A stretch of 64,000 nt of DNA from Eustoma russellianum (GCA_036186865.1 AP025046.1:35027505-35091504); one strand, 5' to 3'. Counted from the first letter of the stretch, positions 9,960 to 22,760 are shown. Numbers and translations are program-made. The notes: generated by a model not told the origin, from the letters alone.

Positions 9960-10577
9960 GCCGTTGAATCAAAGAAAGTTGAAGTTACCACCGATTGGTC
10001 TAGACCATGGATGTCATCGATGTGCGGAGTTTCTTGGGTCTAGCTAGTAATTACATGAGGTTTGTCGAGGGATTTTCGATAGTAGCAATGCCTCTCAGTC
10101 GTCGTACTCAAAAGAAGTTCAAGCTTGAGTGGACGGCGGAATGTGAGAAAAGCTTCATGGAGTTTAATAAGAGATTAACCACATCCCTAGTATTGGCTCA
10201 ACCCTCTGGAACTGAAGGGTTTGTGACCTATAGTGATGTGCCAAAAAAAGGGCTTAGGTACGTAAACTGTAACATAGGTTATGATTTTCCATCCAAATCA
10301 AGTTTAGTTTGATACTTCACTTGTAGGTTGTGTTTTGGTACAACACGAATGAGTTATCGCGCATGCTTCGAGATAGCTAAACATGAGGCAGCGAAGATTG
10401 TGGGAACAACTAAAGGACTACGACATGACCATTAATTACCATCCTGGAAAAGTTAATAAAGTGGTAGATGTATTAAGCAAAGAATCTAACCATGCGCGAC
10501 ACTCATCACTTGAGAGAGAAATAGAAGAATTTGTCTTGAATTTGGTTGACTCTATGGTTAATGTTTTCGCATTATAG
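9960..10577 (+). pseudogene. RT thumb and RNase H remnants of element 0
   Basis: The segment 9960-10257 encodes the RT connection/thumb and the start of RNase H: EVRSFLGLAGYY-like VRSFLGLASNYMRFVEGF, then LVLAQPSGTEGFVTYSD. A GT...AG gap (10258-10326) follows, then a CVL-like start of the next RNase H block. After a deletion of the RNase H centre, 10383-10577 gives MRQRRLWEQLKDYDMTINYHP, the C-terminal RNase H linker. Frameshifts and a stop separate the parts. The catalytic RT palm is wholly absent. Confidence 0.8.
10258..10326 (+). other. Intron-like GT-AG gap in the RNase H region of element 0
   Basis: The RNase H sequence breaks after GL(G) at a GTACGT donor-like site and resumes after ...CACTTGTAG with gttgtgttttggtacaacac, which matches the CVLMQ codons of related elements. 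The 69-nt gap is AT-rich and non-coding. The chromovirus at 49985-60619 has a GTATGT donor-like site at the same codon (54558). Splicing is inferred, not shown. Confidence 0.6.
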
Positions 10578-11460
10578 ACCGTCATCTCAATTTTGATGAA
10601 TTAGGTGAAAGAAGCTCAAAAGAAGAATAAGACTGTGGGTGATATTACTTGGAAACTGAGGCATAGTCAGGTTGATGGATTTCAGACCAATGAAGACGGG
10701 CGCTTATGTTTAGAAAAAAAATGTGTGTATGCCTGATTTAGATGAGCTAAGGAAAGAAATATTGCAAGGGGCTCACAGCTCAAGGTTGTCGATATATTCT
10801 AGTAGCACCAAAATGTACAGGGATCTATGACAATACTATTGGTGGTGCAAGATGAAGAGGCATATTGTGGAGATTAGAGGGATGTCTGGTGCGTCAGTAA
10901 GTGGAGATAAACACCAACGACCTGGTGGATTATCGATGATGTCGGAGATTCCAGAGTAGAAATGTGAATGTGTCACAATGGACTTTGTGACTGGTTTACC
11001 GAGAACAATAAGTGGATATAACATGATTTTAGTGATTGTGGATCGGTTGAACAAGTCTACACATATTCTACCTGTCTCGAGGGAAGCATCTCTCGATAAG
11101 TTGGTAAATTTGGATATGGTCAACATTTGTCAGCCTGCATGGTGTTCCCATGAGCATAACGCCTAACCGAGACCAATGGTTTACTGCCAAGCTCTGGACA
11201 ATATTTTAGAGAGCCATGGGGACGGAATTAAGGTTAAGTACAGTGTATCATCTCCGAACCAATAGAAAATCTGAGCGGACTATTCAGACCCTAGAAGACA
11301 TGTTAGGGACTTGTGTCCTATACTTCAAAGGAAGTTGGGATGGAATGATTAAATTAATGGAGTTCTCGTATAATAGAAGTCACCACCATGCAAGTGACGT
11401 GGCTCTTTTCGAAGCGTTGTATAGAGGGAAGTGTAGGTCCCTCGTTTATTAGATGAATTT
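10578..11460 (+). pseudogene. Integrase remnant of element 0
   Basis: Pieces of the integrase are readable in several frames: an N-terminal zinc-domain trace near 10790-10860, the core start MDFVTGLPRTISGYNMILVI at 10978, TPNRDQWFTAKL-like text near 11165, MGTELRLSTVYHLRTNRKSE at 11216 and FSYNRSHHHASDVALFEALY near 11365. The first Asp of the DD(35)E triad is present, and the Glu lies in KSERTIQTLED. Stops and frameshifts separate the parts, so it is inactive. Confidence 0.82.
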
Positions 11461-12039
11461 GGTGCGAGGACCCTCACAGGATCTGAGTTACTTGAGAAGA
11501 CGTTAGAAAATGTACAAGATAGAATTAAGACGGCTCAGGACTGCAGCAGACGTTGGACGGATGCCAGGAGATGGCCTTTGGAGTTAATGTAGGTGAAAAA
11601 GGTCTATTTAAGAGTATCGCCTACAAAGGGTGCTATGAGATTCGGAATCAGAGGTAAACTAAGCCCTGCTTTATGGGTCGTTACGAGATACTTGAGAAGC
11701 TGGGAGCTTTGACATATAGGTTGGCATTAACTCCGGTATAAGTGCAAGTTCATAACGACTTTCACGTATCACAGTTAAGGAAGCACGTGACAAATCCAAG
11801 CCATGTGCTCGAAGCGCAACCTTTGAAACTCAAAAGTGATGTTATTTATAAAAAGGCACTCGTGAGGATAGTAGACCGGAAGGAACATGTGTTGAGGAAG
11901 CAGGAGATCCCTTGTATGAATGTCGGGTGGAGCAAACACACGGAACATGAGGCCACTAAGGAACTCGAAGAACACATGCGAGGGAGGTATCCTCAACTTC
12001 GTAACTACAGTACGCAAGTTTCGAGGACGAAACTTTTTG
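11461..12039 (+). pseudogene. Integrase C-terminus and chromodomain remnant of element 0
   Basis: Frames here give YLRVSPTKGAMRFGIRGKLS-like integrase C-terminal text near 11608, then VHNDFHVSQLRKHV at 11748 and a chromodomain-like tail with KALVRIVDRKEHVLRKQEIP and GWSKHTEHEATKELEEHMR. The order matches the chromovirus tails at 26262 and 52719. The chromodomain would target integration to heterochromatin. The final segment from 11742 is one open frame, but the whole is cut off from any functional integrase. Confidence 0.8.
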
Positions 12040-12053
12040 TAAGGGGGGTGGAA
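12040..12053 (+). other. Polypurine tract of element 0
   Basis: TAAGGGGGGTGGAA lies directly before the TG of the 3' LTR, as needed for plus-strand priming. Confidence 0.9.
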
Positions 12054-14743
12054 TGTCATACCCCGCAATTTTTGGGTCCGACATTGAATAATTAGGAAGC
12101 AACTTAAAGTATAATTGATTAATTGTATAGATTTATGAGGCATAATTGAATAAAATATAGGTGGAAAATAATCAAAAAGCTGAATTAAGGAAAAATTAGG
12201 CTAAAATACCCAAAACGCCCTCGCCACTTAAATGATAGGGGAGTTATAAAATCTAGTATAACTCCCCTTACACTATGGTGCCAACGGTTACAAGGCCAAA
12301 AGAGAGGGGAAAATGCCTAGAGAGAAAAGAGAAGGAGAAAAGAGAAAGAAGAAGAAGAGAAGAAGAAAAGGAAGAAAGAGCGGTCAATCTAGGTGCAACC
12401 TTTCTCGAAATCCTGCAGTACACTCGTAAGGCTAACTAGAAACAAAGGCAAGTAATCTTTCTATACGCTTTACGCAAATTTTGATACATTAGGCCCTATG
12501 TTCTTACAAAGAGAAAACTTGGATCACACATTAGTAGTTTTGATTTGTCTATGCTAAATGTTTTACTATACATGTAATTGTTGTTGTTGATTGAGTAAAG
12601 TTATGTTCTTTGGGCCAATATCTGAAAATGGTTATGTTGTGATCTTTGTTGTTAAATATGCCCACAAGAGTGTTATATGTGATATATTCATTGTTCTTGT
12701 GTAAGTTCTTAAGATGGTGATTACACCTTAGATGCTTTGAGTGTGTTTGCAGGGAGTGGAAGGATGAATGTTGACATTGTTGGAAGACTTGTTAGGTTGG
12801 AAGGTTTGAAGATACCTATTGAAGGTTGTGGGTGTTAGAAGGTTTAAGGGGATACTAGTTTACTTGTTTAAGAATCCAATCATGTTAGTTGTGTGTTAAG
12901 CATGATGAATCCAGGAGCTAAGATGGATCTTGAAGGGTTGAACATGAAGGGGTTGAAGAAGAAAGGTGTTGGGTGGAAGTTACTGCAGAAAAACTACAGT
13001 TTAGAACCGTCAGAACACTTCGAACACCTACATTAGGCGCTCTATGTCACATTAGGCGCCTAATGTAGCATTCAATGTGTCCTGAAGCATCCCCGAATAC
13101 TTCAAACACCTACATTAGGCGCTTCATGTAGGCGTTCAATGTCTATAGCACATCCCCGAACACTGCGAACGCCTAGTATAGACGCTCTATGTCACTTTAG
13201 GCGCCTCGTGTGGCGTTCCAAGTATACTGGAAGTCTTTTTGACCCTTTAGGCGCCCTATGTATGTGTAGTAACTTTATACACTTCTTTTGAACATAAAAC
13301 GCAAGGGTATTTGAGGTATAATTGAGGAGTAGATGGTAAGTTTGATCAAGTAAGAATAAGATTGAATCCTGAGTGAATTAGTAAGACGGATGGACTTGGA
13401 AAGATACGAACATGGAGTGTTTGAGGTGCAAGACCGTATACTTGATATGTAAGATGTATGTGTGTGCGTGTTACATGTTTGATACGAAGTTACATGTGCA
13501 TCCTGCATCATGACATGGGCACTTGCATTTGATTTGAGATTTGCTTTGCGAAAGAACATGTGTTCACAAGAAAGGTTTAAAGTTTTCGAATGACAAAATG
13601 GTTGCTGGTTGATCGCAGGGTATAAAAGTCACGCCTGCGAAAGCAGGGTATAAAAGCGTGATCTGTGAATCAACAGCAGGGTATAAAGTATTTTATGGGG
13701 CCATGGACCTATCAGCACGGAAAATAAAGTTATTTTATGGGGCCGTGGACCCATCAGCACGGAAAATAAAGTTATTTTATGGGGCCGTGGACCTTTCAGC
13801 ACGGATATATGATATATGTAACGGAGCTGTGGACCTTTCAGCACGGATATATGATACATGTAATGGGGCCGTGGACCTTTCAGCACGGGGTATAAAGTTA
13901 TATGTTATGGGGCTGTGGACCTTTCAGCACGGGGTATAAAGTTCTGTTTGCTGTGGACTGATCACCCACAGGGTATAAAGTTCTGCTACGCGAAGAATAT
14001 GATAAGAAGAGTTATGAAATGCTTTGTGAAATGACACGCATGACATGTTTATGAAAGAAGACATATGCATGGGTGTTGTGTGTAGTTTGAAAGAAGTACA
14101 TGCATCATGATACACGAAGCATAAGACTTGACATGCTTGATATGTGATTAGTCTATGTCTTATTTATGTGATATGTCGTTTAATACATGTTTGTTCTCGT
14201 ATCCGCATGTCATTTATGTGATCTATCTGTTTTGAGGAATTCTTATAAAGATGCTATTTGCTAACCCGAGCACCTTATTTTGGGCAATGACTTGTACACT
14301 GGTGACTCGTCGTGTGTGATCCCGTAAAGTGTATAGACGGGTTACTTGCTGGTAATAATTTCGCTAAGAACAGATACTCTATTCCTTTTCAAGTGAGCCA
14401 GAATATGAAATGATATTTATCGAAGACGATGGCGAGTGGATTCAGTGGGATGATGGACATGGAAGTAGATAGATGGTTGCTTACTTTCTTTATGTTGGAA
14501 AACTCGATGTTTATTATGTTGTACTGGAGGATAAGTTAGACAGTTGTCTGAACACCCTTTTAGTTCCACTGTACTTTCTGGTTGTATTAATGATGATAAA
14601 GTTTTAAATTTGATGACGTTTCCCCTGATTTATCTTACGTCGTGAATGATGTACACTTGATCTGCTTTGACGCTTCGTAGTTCTCATAGTAGACTACGGC
14701 GGGTGCACTGGTTCCGATGACGGTATCGTGCCGGGGTGCTACA
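12054..14743 (+). repeat. 3' LTR of element 0
   Basis: It is colinear with 6228-8916 throughout, including the ATTAGGCGCC palindromes and TATAAA array, with scattered substitutions and a few small indels. It ends CGGGGTGCTACA, followed by the TSD ggatg. Confidence 0.92.
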
Positions 14744-14748
14744 GGATG

Positions 14749-14936
14749 GGACCTTTGCTTGGAGCAGCGAAGCTATGATGTTGTAGGTCTGCTGATGTGA
14801 TTAGTAGGTCTGCTGATGTGACTAGTAAGTCTGCTGATGTGACATTGACGTGCGTAGGTTGAACAGTCCGATGTGTACCCCTTCTTTACACTGCACCTCT
14901 ACCAAATGGTTCCACAGTTGACGAAGTAGAGCTGCG
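14749..14936 (-). repeat. 3' LTR of Tat element, part 2
   Basis: It continues the LTR after the element 0 insertion: gacctttgcttggag matches 48200-48216. A tri-repeat of gtctgctgatgtgantagta (14785-14845) matches 48237-48293. The segment ends gctgcg, whose ctgcg is the TSD of the SIRE-like insertion. Confidence 0.88.
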
Positions 14937-17900
14937 TGTAGAGATAAAGGGGTTTGAGTGATTTTAAAATACATGATTTAAATGTGCATGACATATTGCA
15001 TAAAAACGTGCATGACATAAACGTGCATGACATATTGCGTAAAACTTGCCTTATATAGTTCATATATAATGTCGCCGTGCTAACGAGCCATGAAGCATTA
15101 AAGCTTACATCAAATAGCAAACATTTGTTGTATTTATACTATTTTCAGGTGCCACCATTAATGAACTAAACTAGTTCATTAAGTGAAGTACTTAGTAAAT
15201 TAAACTAAGTAGTTCATTAAAGGAAGCAACATTTGGACAAGGCACAAAGGCAACAAGATTAAGAAAGGAAAGTCTCCTCCTCCTCCTACATCATGATTAT
15301 ACATGCATACATATATTCAAATATATATATTTTCAGATTCTTTGAAAAAGGCACATACACATGTATTCCAACGTACTACCGACACGTTATATATTTTACG
15401 TACGTACGTTAATGTCACAGCACCATACTTAACTCATATTTATGAGTATATTCAGGCCTTATATCATATGATATAAGTCATGGTGATGACAAATTAAATA
15501 CGACACGTTAAAAGGTTCTAAACTAAAAATTGTCGTATCGGACGAATACCGAAACTTCGCCAACGTGTCACGTACTTGCCATAAATAGATGGCCAGCCCC
15601 TACACCTCAAAAATCACTACAATTTTCGTTTCTATGATGTTATTTTCAGTCATAAAATCATTTCATGTTGGCACACACAAATCACCCCACATTAAGGCCA
15701 AATTGTGGAGATTCCAATTTTAATTTTGTCACATGTTAATGGCGCCACTTTAATCATCCAAGTGCTGAATATTAAAGTTTATATTATGTATATTATGTGT
15801 AACATAATATATATAACATGTGCAAAAATTTGGAATTTAATTAGAGAGAAATCGGATAATCGATAAACATCGAAAATTCGGTTTTCTACGTACACAACAC
15901 ATGGAACGTTTTTGGCACATCATACGACACGTATCTAGACACTTTTTACATATGTCATACATCTCAAAGTGTTCTAGAAAATTAAATTAAGGGTTGATTG
16001 GAATATACCATGTGTGTATTATTAAACGTACAATATTTTACAAAGTTTGCAAAAATAAAATTCAGCACATGTCTTATCTTCATTCCAACGCCTATTCAAG
16101 CTGAGTTGGAGCATATGTGGAGCCTTGTTGACATATTGATTGGGCAAGAATGAATCATACAAAGTTGGTGACATAAGGGAAGGAGCTACAAAAGGTAACA
16201 TTTCAAACAATGTCACATTTGTAACACATGCTGAAAATTTCAGCATGTGTGCTTTACAATGGCCGAATTTTAACTCTTGATGAACCATATTTTACCATCT
16301 TGAATCATGAGGATTAATTGAGGATGTTATGGTAATGTTTTGAATTAATTATGAAATTAAAATGGTGATATTTTTAATATCACACGTGCTGAAAATTTCA
16401 GCATGTGTGTAATGCATAGTGGCCGATTTTTAGGTCACATTGGGGTCTAAATTTTATTCCATACATGATGAGAATATTGTATACTAAATGTTGATTGAAT
16501 TAGTCTTTGATTTCTTGGATTAAATTAATGCAAAATAGGCAATATTTTGAATCAAAGGTGAATGTTACACATGCTGAAATTTCAGCATGTGCAAAAGAGC
16601 ATATGGCCGATTTTTATATGGCTTGATTGAAGAAAATTGTCTTGCTTAATTTATGTGATAATCTTATGAGTTATGGAAACTATTCTATGTTGATTTTGGC
16701 ACATGTTTTTAGTAGAATTCTCAGATTTTCCAAGTCATCAAATGATGACAACGTTCAACCTATCAATGAGTGCCAATTAAGCAAAAGTTAAATGATCATC
16801 CAATGAGAACATGCCAAGTAAGAAAGATCATGTTACAATGATGGCACACATTCTCCCAAGGACTTAGAAGATAATTTTCAAGAGGAGAAGGACTCCAAGG
16901 GGGCGGCCAACACATGTTAAAAAGAAGGAAGAAGAGCAAAAACAAGAACAAGAACAAGAGTTGCAAATTAAAAGATCAAAAGTGTTCTAGCCTTCTTCTT
17001 CTACACTCTCTCTTTTTTTCTTCTTAAAAGCCTATTGTACTTATATTCATATTCTTGAATAGGCTTATCTTAGACCCCCACACATTCTTTATCTTTATAA
17101 AAGATTGATCAAGGTGTGATCAATCTTCAATCTTGCAAGGTGGTGGTGTTCGTACGTATTGTATTCATCATACAAGGTTTGTAAAGGGTTGGAGTTGGTG
17201 TGAAACTCCATCAAACCTGTGGTAAGGTGTTTTTGAGTTGTGTGATTAGTGTGAACCGAGGAAGGTGTTCCTCGAAGACTGGAGTAGGTTGTTGATAACC
17301 GAACCAGTATAAAATTCTTGGTGTCATTTACTTTCAGCACTGATTTTCTGTTTCAGCACTATTTACTTTTTTTAATCACGTCCGTAAAAATAGTAAACGA
17401 ATTTTAAATATCACGAAACTTTCAGGAAACATAGCCACACATGTTAAGGTTCTTTTGGCACAAGTTTCAACCCTTTTGGATATGTATAAGTCATCCAAAC
17501 GTCCAAAGTTCTGAGACTAGTGCAGTCTAATTTTCAGGTTTGCAGAGGTTGAGACTTTGATCGTATTTGACTAACTTCCCAAAAGAATTTTTCAAAACTG
17601 TTTAAACACATTTAAATAAAACTTATAAGAGGTCAGTCTTTAAAGTTTCAGATTATTTGGAGTTATACACAAATAGGAATAAATTTTTCAAATCAGTCTA
17701 CCGTTTCTGGCAGATTTGCGCAATCTGACCACCAGCGAATTTTCAAGGGGTTAGAGGTTGAATTTAAATCTGAAATTTTTAGGAGACACTCATAACATCT
17801 GAGGGTAAGTTCTCTCCAAATTTCAGATTTTTTGAAGACCTGAAACCTAGTTTTAAAAACATTTTAAAACTTGTCCTGAAAACAGAAACTGTTTCAGAAG

Positions 17901-17990
17901 TTGGGTTCTTGAGTCAAAATCATTTTAAAAACCATATTTTTCGCACCCACTGTTCAACCCCCCTTCTAATGGTGCCTTGCAGATCCTACA
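14937..17990 (+). repeat. LTR 1 of the SIRE-like element
   Basis: It runs from TGTAGAGATAAAGGGG to GCAGATCCTACA (3054 bp). It contains three palindromic modules (16224-16250, 16381-16409, 16568-16591), each followed by a tggccgatttttat-type block. It also has a CAAGAACAAGAACAAGAG purine-rich run near 16940 and a TTCTTCTTCTACACTCTC stretch near 17000. Small frames within it recur in all three LTRs and are not genes. Confidence 0.9.
16224..16591 (+). repeat. Three palindromic modules in SIRE-like LTR 1
   Basis: At 16224-16250, 13-base arms ACACATGCTGAAA pair perfectly around one central base. At 16381-16409 the arms differ once. At 16568-16591, CACATGCTGAAATTTCAGCATGTG would form a perfect 24-bp palindrome (arms CACATGCTGAAA and TTTCAGCATGTG). 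Spacing is about 160-190 bp. LTR 2 repeats the set near 20560, 20718 and 20902. LTR 3 keeps degraded copies 1 and 3 and has lost copy 2 by deletion near 35980. Confidence 0.8.
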
Positions 17991-18010
17991 ATTGGTATCA
18001 GAACGCAGGA
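17991..18010 (+). other. Primer-binding site of the SIRE-like element
   Basis: ATTGGTATCAGAACGCAGG follows the LTR directly and matches the complement of initiator tRNA-Met (TGGTATCAGAGC) apart from one base. Confidence 0.85.
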
Positions 18011-18046
18011 ACACTCACAACAAGAAGATCCAACGATCCGTGTGAC

Positions 18047-19011
18047 ATGGCAACCACTAGCCACGAAACCGAGGAAAAAGATATGCGAGCCAATTGCCTC
18101 CATTATTTGAAAATGAGGTAAATTCTGATTCTAACTCGGATTCTGAACTATCTTAGGATGATTTATATGTTGAATATCTTGAATTGCATAAGTTTGCTAG
18201 AACTCTTGCAAAACAAAAGAAACGGTTAATTGAAGACAAGAAATTGTTAGAATCTTCTAACGAGAATCTTGTCGCTCAATTAAACGATTCAAAAGAAGAG
18301 TCGTCACGCATCATTAATGCATTAAAATCAGAAATTTCATCATTGACATCCGAGAACACTGAAATGAAATCCGAGATTTCAAATTTGAAATCAAGGAATA
18401 CAGACTTAGAGAAAATGATGAAACAGTTTTATACGGGATCTAACATGCTACATCGTATTATCTTATGACAAAAGCATGATAGTGACAAAACCGGATTAGG
18501 ATACATGGAGACAAACGAAGCATCATCTAAACCATCCAAGTTTGTTTTGTCTAAGAAAGTAGACACATCAACGGCTTACGTAGCGCCTAAAGTGACGCAA
18601 AGACCCCCTCTCCCCTCATCTCCTTATACTTCTTCTTCATATCATGCGAAGTATAATTATGTGTCGTATAAATATAAAAAGAAGACTGGTACACCACTCA
18701 TTTCATCTCATCGTGCTTCTTATTCTTCATATCATACAAAGAGTAATCATGTGCCATATAGAAAGCCACTGATGCATGTGCGACATTCATATCATACATA
18801 TGCGTCTAGATCACGCCCCGTGCATTTAAACCGAAATACATATCAAAAACGAAAACCACACTATACGCATGATGGGATTCTTGGCCAAAGGCCAAACGCA
18901 TCAGCCCCTAACGTATATTATGTTGCGCTTTCATCATCTTTCTCACCTTTTGGAAGACCTAGAAAGGTCACCCAAATTTGGATACCAAAAGGGATATCCT
19001 CAAAGGGATGA
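18047..19011 (+). pseudogene. Decayed copia gag (coiled-coil and basic tail)
   Basis: An ATG at 18047 opens a short frame broken at 18119. From about 18128 an acidic stretch DSNSDSELS runs into a long heptad-like coiled coil (18184-18468) with KQKKRLIEDKKLLESSNENL. A second frame (18505-19011) is rich in Tyr, Ser and Lys and ends KVTQIWIPKG. This acidic patch, coiled coil, basic Tyr/Ser-rich tail and terminal IW(I/V)PK motif is the usual C-terminal half of SIRE-type gag. The N-terminal capsid part and the zinc knuckle are missing, and there is no pol downstream. Confidence 0.75.
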
Positions 19012-19290
19012 ATAAATAACCCTTACGAATGCACGTTTGAGATTATTTAAAATACATGATTTTTTTTCATGCTCTTTCCATATTTACTGGCATATTTTGA
19101 TTGACTTTCCAAAATAAAGGGAGAGAGAAAGCATGATTTAAGGGGGAGAGGGATACTAATTGCATAAATTAAGGGGGAGCGACTTGGAATTTTGAAATTC
19201 AAGTTTTGAATTTATGCATGATTGAAGGGGGAGCGATAGGGTTTAAATCATGAAAGTAGGTTATTTTGAAAATCATCAAAAGGGAGAGAT
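19012..19290 (+). other. 3' untranslated region with repeated purine tracts
   Basis: Several AAGGGGGAG-type purine tracts occur (near 19140, 19175 and 19226), and the last (aaaagggagaga) abuts the LTR at 19291. Multiple purine tracts before the 3' LTR are common in SIRE-like elements. Confidence 0.75.
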
Positions 19291-22200
19291 TGTAGAGATA
19301 AAGGTGTTTGAGTAATTTCAAAATACATGATTTAAACGTGCATGACATATTGCATAAAAACGTGCATGACATAAACGTGCATGACATATTGCGTAAAACT
19401 TGCCTTATATAGTTCATATATAATGTCGCCGTGCTAACGAACCATGAAGCGTTAAAACTTACATTAAATGGCAAACATTTGTTGTATTTATACTATTTTA
19501 AGGTGACACCATTAATGAACTAAACTAGTTCATTAAGTGAAGTACTTAGTAAATTAAACTAAGTAGTTCATTAAAGGAAGCAACATTTGGACAAGGCACA
19601 AAGGCAACAAGATTAAGAAAGGAAAGTCTCCTCCTCCGCATACATATATACATTAAGAAATATATATTCAGATTTTTTGAAAAAGGCACATACACATGTA
19701 TTCAAACGTACTACCGACACGTTATATAATTTACGTATGTATGTTAACGTCATACCACCATGCTTAACTCATATTTATGAGTATATTCAGGCCTTATATC
19801 ATATGATATAAGTCATGGTGATGAAAAATCAAATACGACACGTTAAAAGGTTCTAAACCGAAAATTGTCGTATCGGACGAATACCGAAACCTCGCCAACG
19901 TGTCACGTACTTGCCATAAATTGATAGCCAGCCCCTACACCTCAAAAATCACTACGATTTTCGTTTCTATGATGTTATTTTCAGTCATAAAATCATTCCA
20001 TGTTGGCACACACAAATCACCCCACATTAAGGCCAAATTGTGGAGATTCCAATTTCAATTTTGTCACATGTTAATGGCGCCACTTTAATCAGCCAAGTGC
20101 TGAATATTAAAGTTTATATTATGTATATTATGTGTAACATAATATATATAACATGTGCAAAAATTTGGAATTTAATTAGAGAGAAGTCGGGTAATCGATA
20201 AACATCGAAAATTCAGTTTTCTGCGTACACAACACATGGAACGTTTTTGGCACATCATACGAAACGTATCTAGACACTTTTTACATATATCATACATCTC
20301 AAAGTGTTCTAGAAAATTAAATTAAGGGCTGATTGGAATATACCATGCGTGTATTATTAAATTTACAATATTTTACAAAGTTTGCAAAAATAAAATTCAG
20401 CACATGTCTTATCTTCATTCCAACGCCTATTCAAGCTGATTTGGAGCATATGTGGAGCCTTGTTGACATATTGATTGGGCAAGAATGAATCATACAAAGT
20501 TGGTGACATAAGGGAAGGAGCTACAAAAGGTAACATTTCAAACAATGTCACATTTGTAACACATGCTGAAAATTTCAGCATGTGTGCTTTACAATGGCCA
20601 AATTTTAACTCTTGATGAACCATATTTTACCATCTGGAATCATGAGGATTAGTTGATGATGTTATGGTAATGTTTTGAATTAATTATGAAATTAAAATGG
20701 TGATATTTTTAATATCACGCATGCTGAAAAATTCAGCATGTGTGTAATGCATAGTGGCCGATTTTTAGGTCACATTGAGGTCTAACTTTTATTCCATACA
20801 TGATGAGAATATTGTATACTAAATGTTGATTGAATTAGTCTTTGATTTCTTGGATTAAATCAATGCAAAATCGGCAAGATTTTGAATCAAAGGTGAATGT
20901 TACACATGCTGAAATTTCAGCATGTGCAAAAGAGCATATGGCCGATTTTTATATGGCTTGATTGAAGAAAATTGTCTTGCTTAATTTATGTGACAATCTT
21001 ATGAGTTATGTCAACTATTCTATGTTGATTTTGTCACATGTTTTTAGTGGAATTCTCAGATTTTCCAAGTCATCAAATGATGACAACGTTCAACCTATCA
21101 ATGAGTGCCAAGTAAGCAAAAGTTAAATGATCATCCAATGCGAACATGCCAAGTAAGCAAGATCATGTCACAATGATGCCACGCATTCTCCCAAGGACTT
21201 AGAAGATAATTTTTAAGAGGAGAAGGACTCCAAGGGGGCGGCCAACACATGTTAAAAAGAAGGAAGAAGAGCAAAAACAAGAACAAGAACAAGAGTTGCA
21301 AATTAAAAGATCAAAAGTGTTCTAGCCTTCTTCTTCTACACTCTCTTTCTTTCTTTCTTCCTAAAATCCTATTGTACTTATATTCATATTCTTGAATAGG
21401 CTTATCTTAGACCACCACACATTCTTTATCTTTATAAAAGATTAATCAAGGTGTGATCAATCTTCAATCTTGCAAGGTGGTGGTGTTCGTGCGTATTGTA
21501 TTCATCATACAAGGTTTGTAAAGGGTTGGAGTTGGTGTGTAACTCCATCAACCCTGTGGTAAGGTGTTTTTGAGTTGTGTGATTAGTGTGAACCGAGGAA
21601 GGTGTTCCTCGAAGATTGGAGTAGGTTGTTGATAACCGAACCAGTATAAAATTCTTGGTGTCATTTACTTTCAGCACTGATTTTTTGTTTCAGCACTATT
21701 TACTGTTTTTAATCACATCCGTAAAAATAGTAAACGAATTTCAAATGTCACAAAACTTTCAGGAAACATAGCCACACGTGTTAAGGTTCTTTTGGCATAA
21801 GTTTCAACCCTTTTGGATAAGTATAAGTCATCCAAACGTCCAAAGTTCTGAGACTAGTGCAGTCTGATTTTCAGGCTTGCAGAGGTTGAGACTTTGATCG
21901 TATTTGACTAAATTCCCAAAAGAATTTTTCAAAAATGTTTAAACCCATTTAAATAAAACTTATAAGAGGTTAGTCTTTAAATTTTCAGAGTATTTGGAGT
22001 TATACACAAATAGGAATAAAGTTTTCAAATCAGTCTACCGTTTTTGGCAGATTTGCGCAATCTGACCACCAGCAAATTTTCAAGGGGTTAGAGGTTGAAT
22101 TTAAATCTGAAATTTTTAGGATACACTCATAACATCTGAGACTAATTTCTCTCCAAATTTCAGAATTTTTGAAGACCTGAAACCTAGTTTTCAAAACATT

Positions 22201-22318
22201 TTAAAACTAGTCCTGAAAACAGAAACTGTTTTCAGAAGTTGGGTTCTTGAGTCAAAATCATTTTAAAAACCATATTTTTCGCACCCACTATTCAACCCCC
22301 TTCTAGTGGTGCCTTGCA
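19291..22318 (+). repeat. LTR 2 of the SIRE-like element, 3' end damaged
   Basis: It is colinear with LTR 1 but stops after GTGCCTTGCA and lacks the terminal GATCCTACA. Instead, 35 bases copied from about 80 bp upstream (source 22205-22239) follow at 22319-22353. It carries the same three palindromic modules as LTR 1. Confidence 0.88.
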
Positions 22319-22625
22319 AAAACTGGTCCTGAAAACAGAAACTGTTTTCAGAAACTCTTACGAACGCACGTTTGAGATTATTTAAAATACATGATTTTTT
22401 TTCATGCTCTTTCCATATTTACAAGCATGTTTTGATTGACTTTCCAAAATACAGGGGGAGAGAAAGCATGATTTAAGGGGGAGAGGGATGCTAATTGCAT
22501 AAATTAAGGGGGAGCGACTTGGAATTTTGAAATTCAAGTTTTGAATTTATTCATGATCGAAGGGGGAGCGATAGGATTTAAATCATGAAAGTAGGTTATT
22601 TTGAAAATCATCAAAAGGGGGAGAT
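22319..22625 (+). other. Truncated internal fragment between LTR 2 and LTR 3
   Basis: After a 35-bp LTR-derived duplication, the sequence from 22354 matches the 3' UTR at 19020-19290, including purine tracts and a final aaaagggggagat next to LTR 3. No coding part remains. Confidence 0.85.
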
Positions 22626-22760
22626 TGTAGAGATAAAGGGGTTTGAGTGATTTCAAAATACATGATTTAAACGTGTATGATATATTGCATAAAAACGTGC
22701 ATGACATAAACGTGCATGGCATATTGCGTAAAACTTGCCTTATATAGTTCTTATATAATG
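22626..22760 (+). repeat. LTR 3 of the SIRE-like element, part 1
   Basis: The first 135 bp of the LTR (TGTAGAGATAAAGGGG...) are present. The LTR is then split by a chromovirus. The final taatg (22756-22760) is the first copy of that insertion's TSD. Confidence 0.9.

Larger units (their letters stand above)
6228..14743 (+). mobile_element. Defective Tekay-type chromovirus (element 0), 8.5 kb
   Basis: It is flanked by the perfect TSD ggatg (6223-6227, 14744-14748), with TG...CA ends. Two LTRs of about 2.69 kb (6228-8916, 12054-14743) differ only at scattered positions. Primer site GGTGGTATCAGAGAC follows the left LTR at 8917, and the polypurine tract taaggggggtggaa precedes the right LTR. The internal region is only about 3.1 kb. 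It holds decayed gag, a protease scrap, the RT thumb, RNase H ends, integrase and chromodomain; most of the RT is deleted. Very similar LTRs around such a ruined interior suggest mobilisation in trans. Confidence 0.92.
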
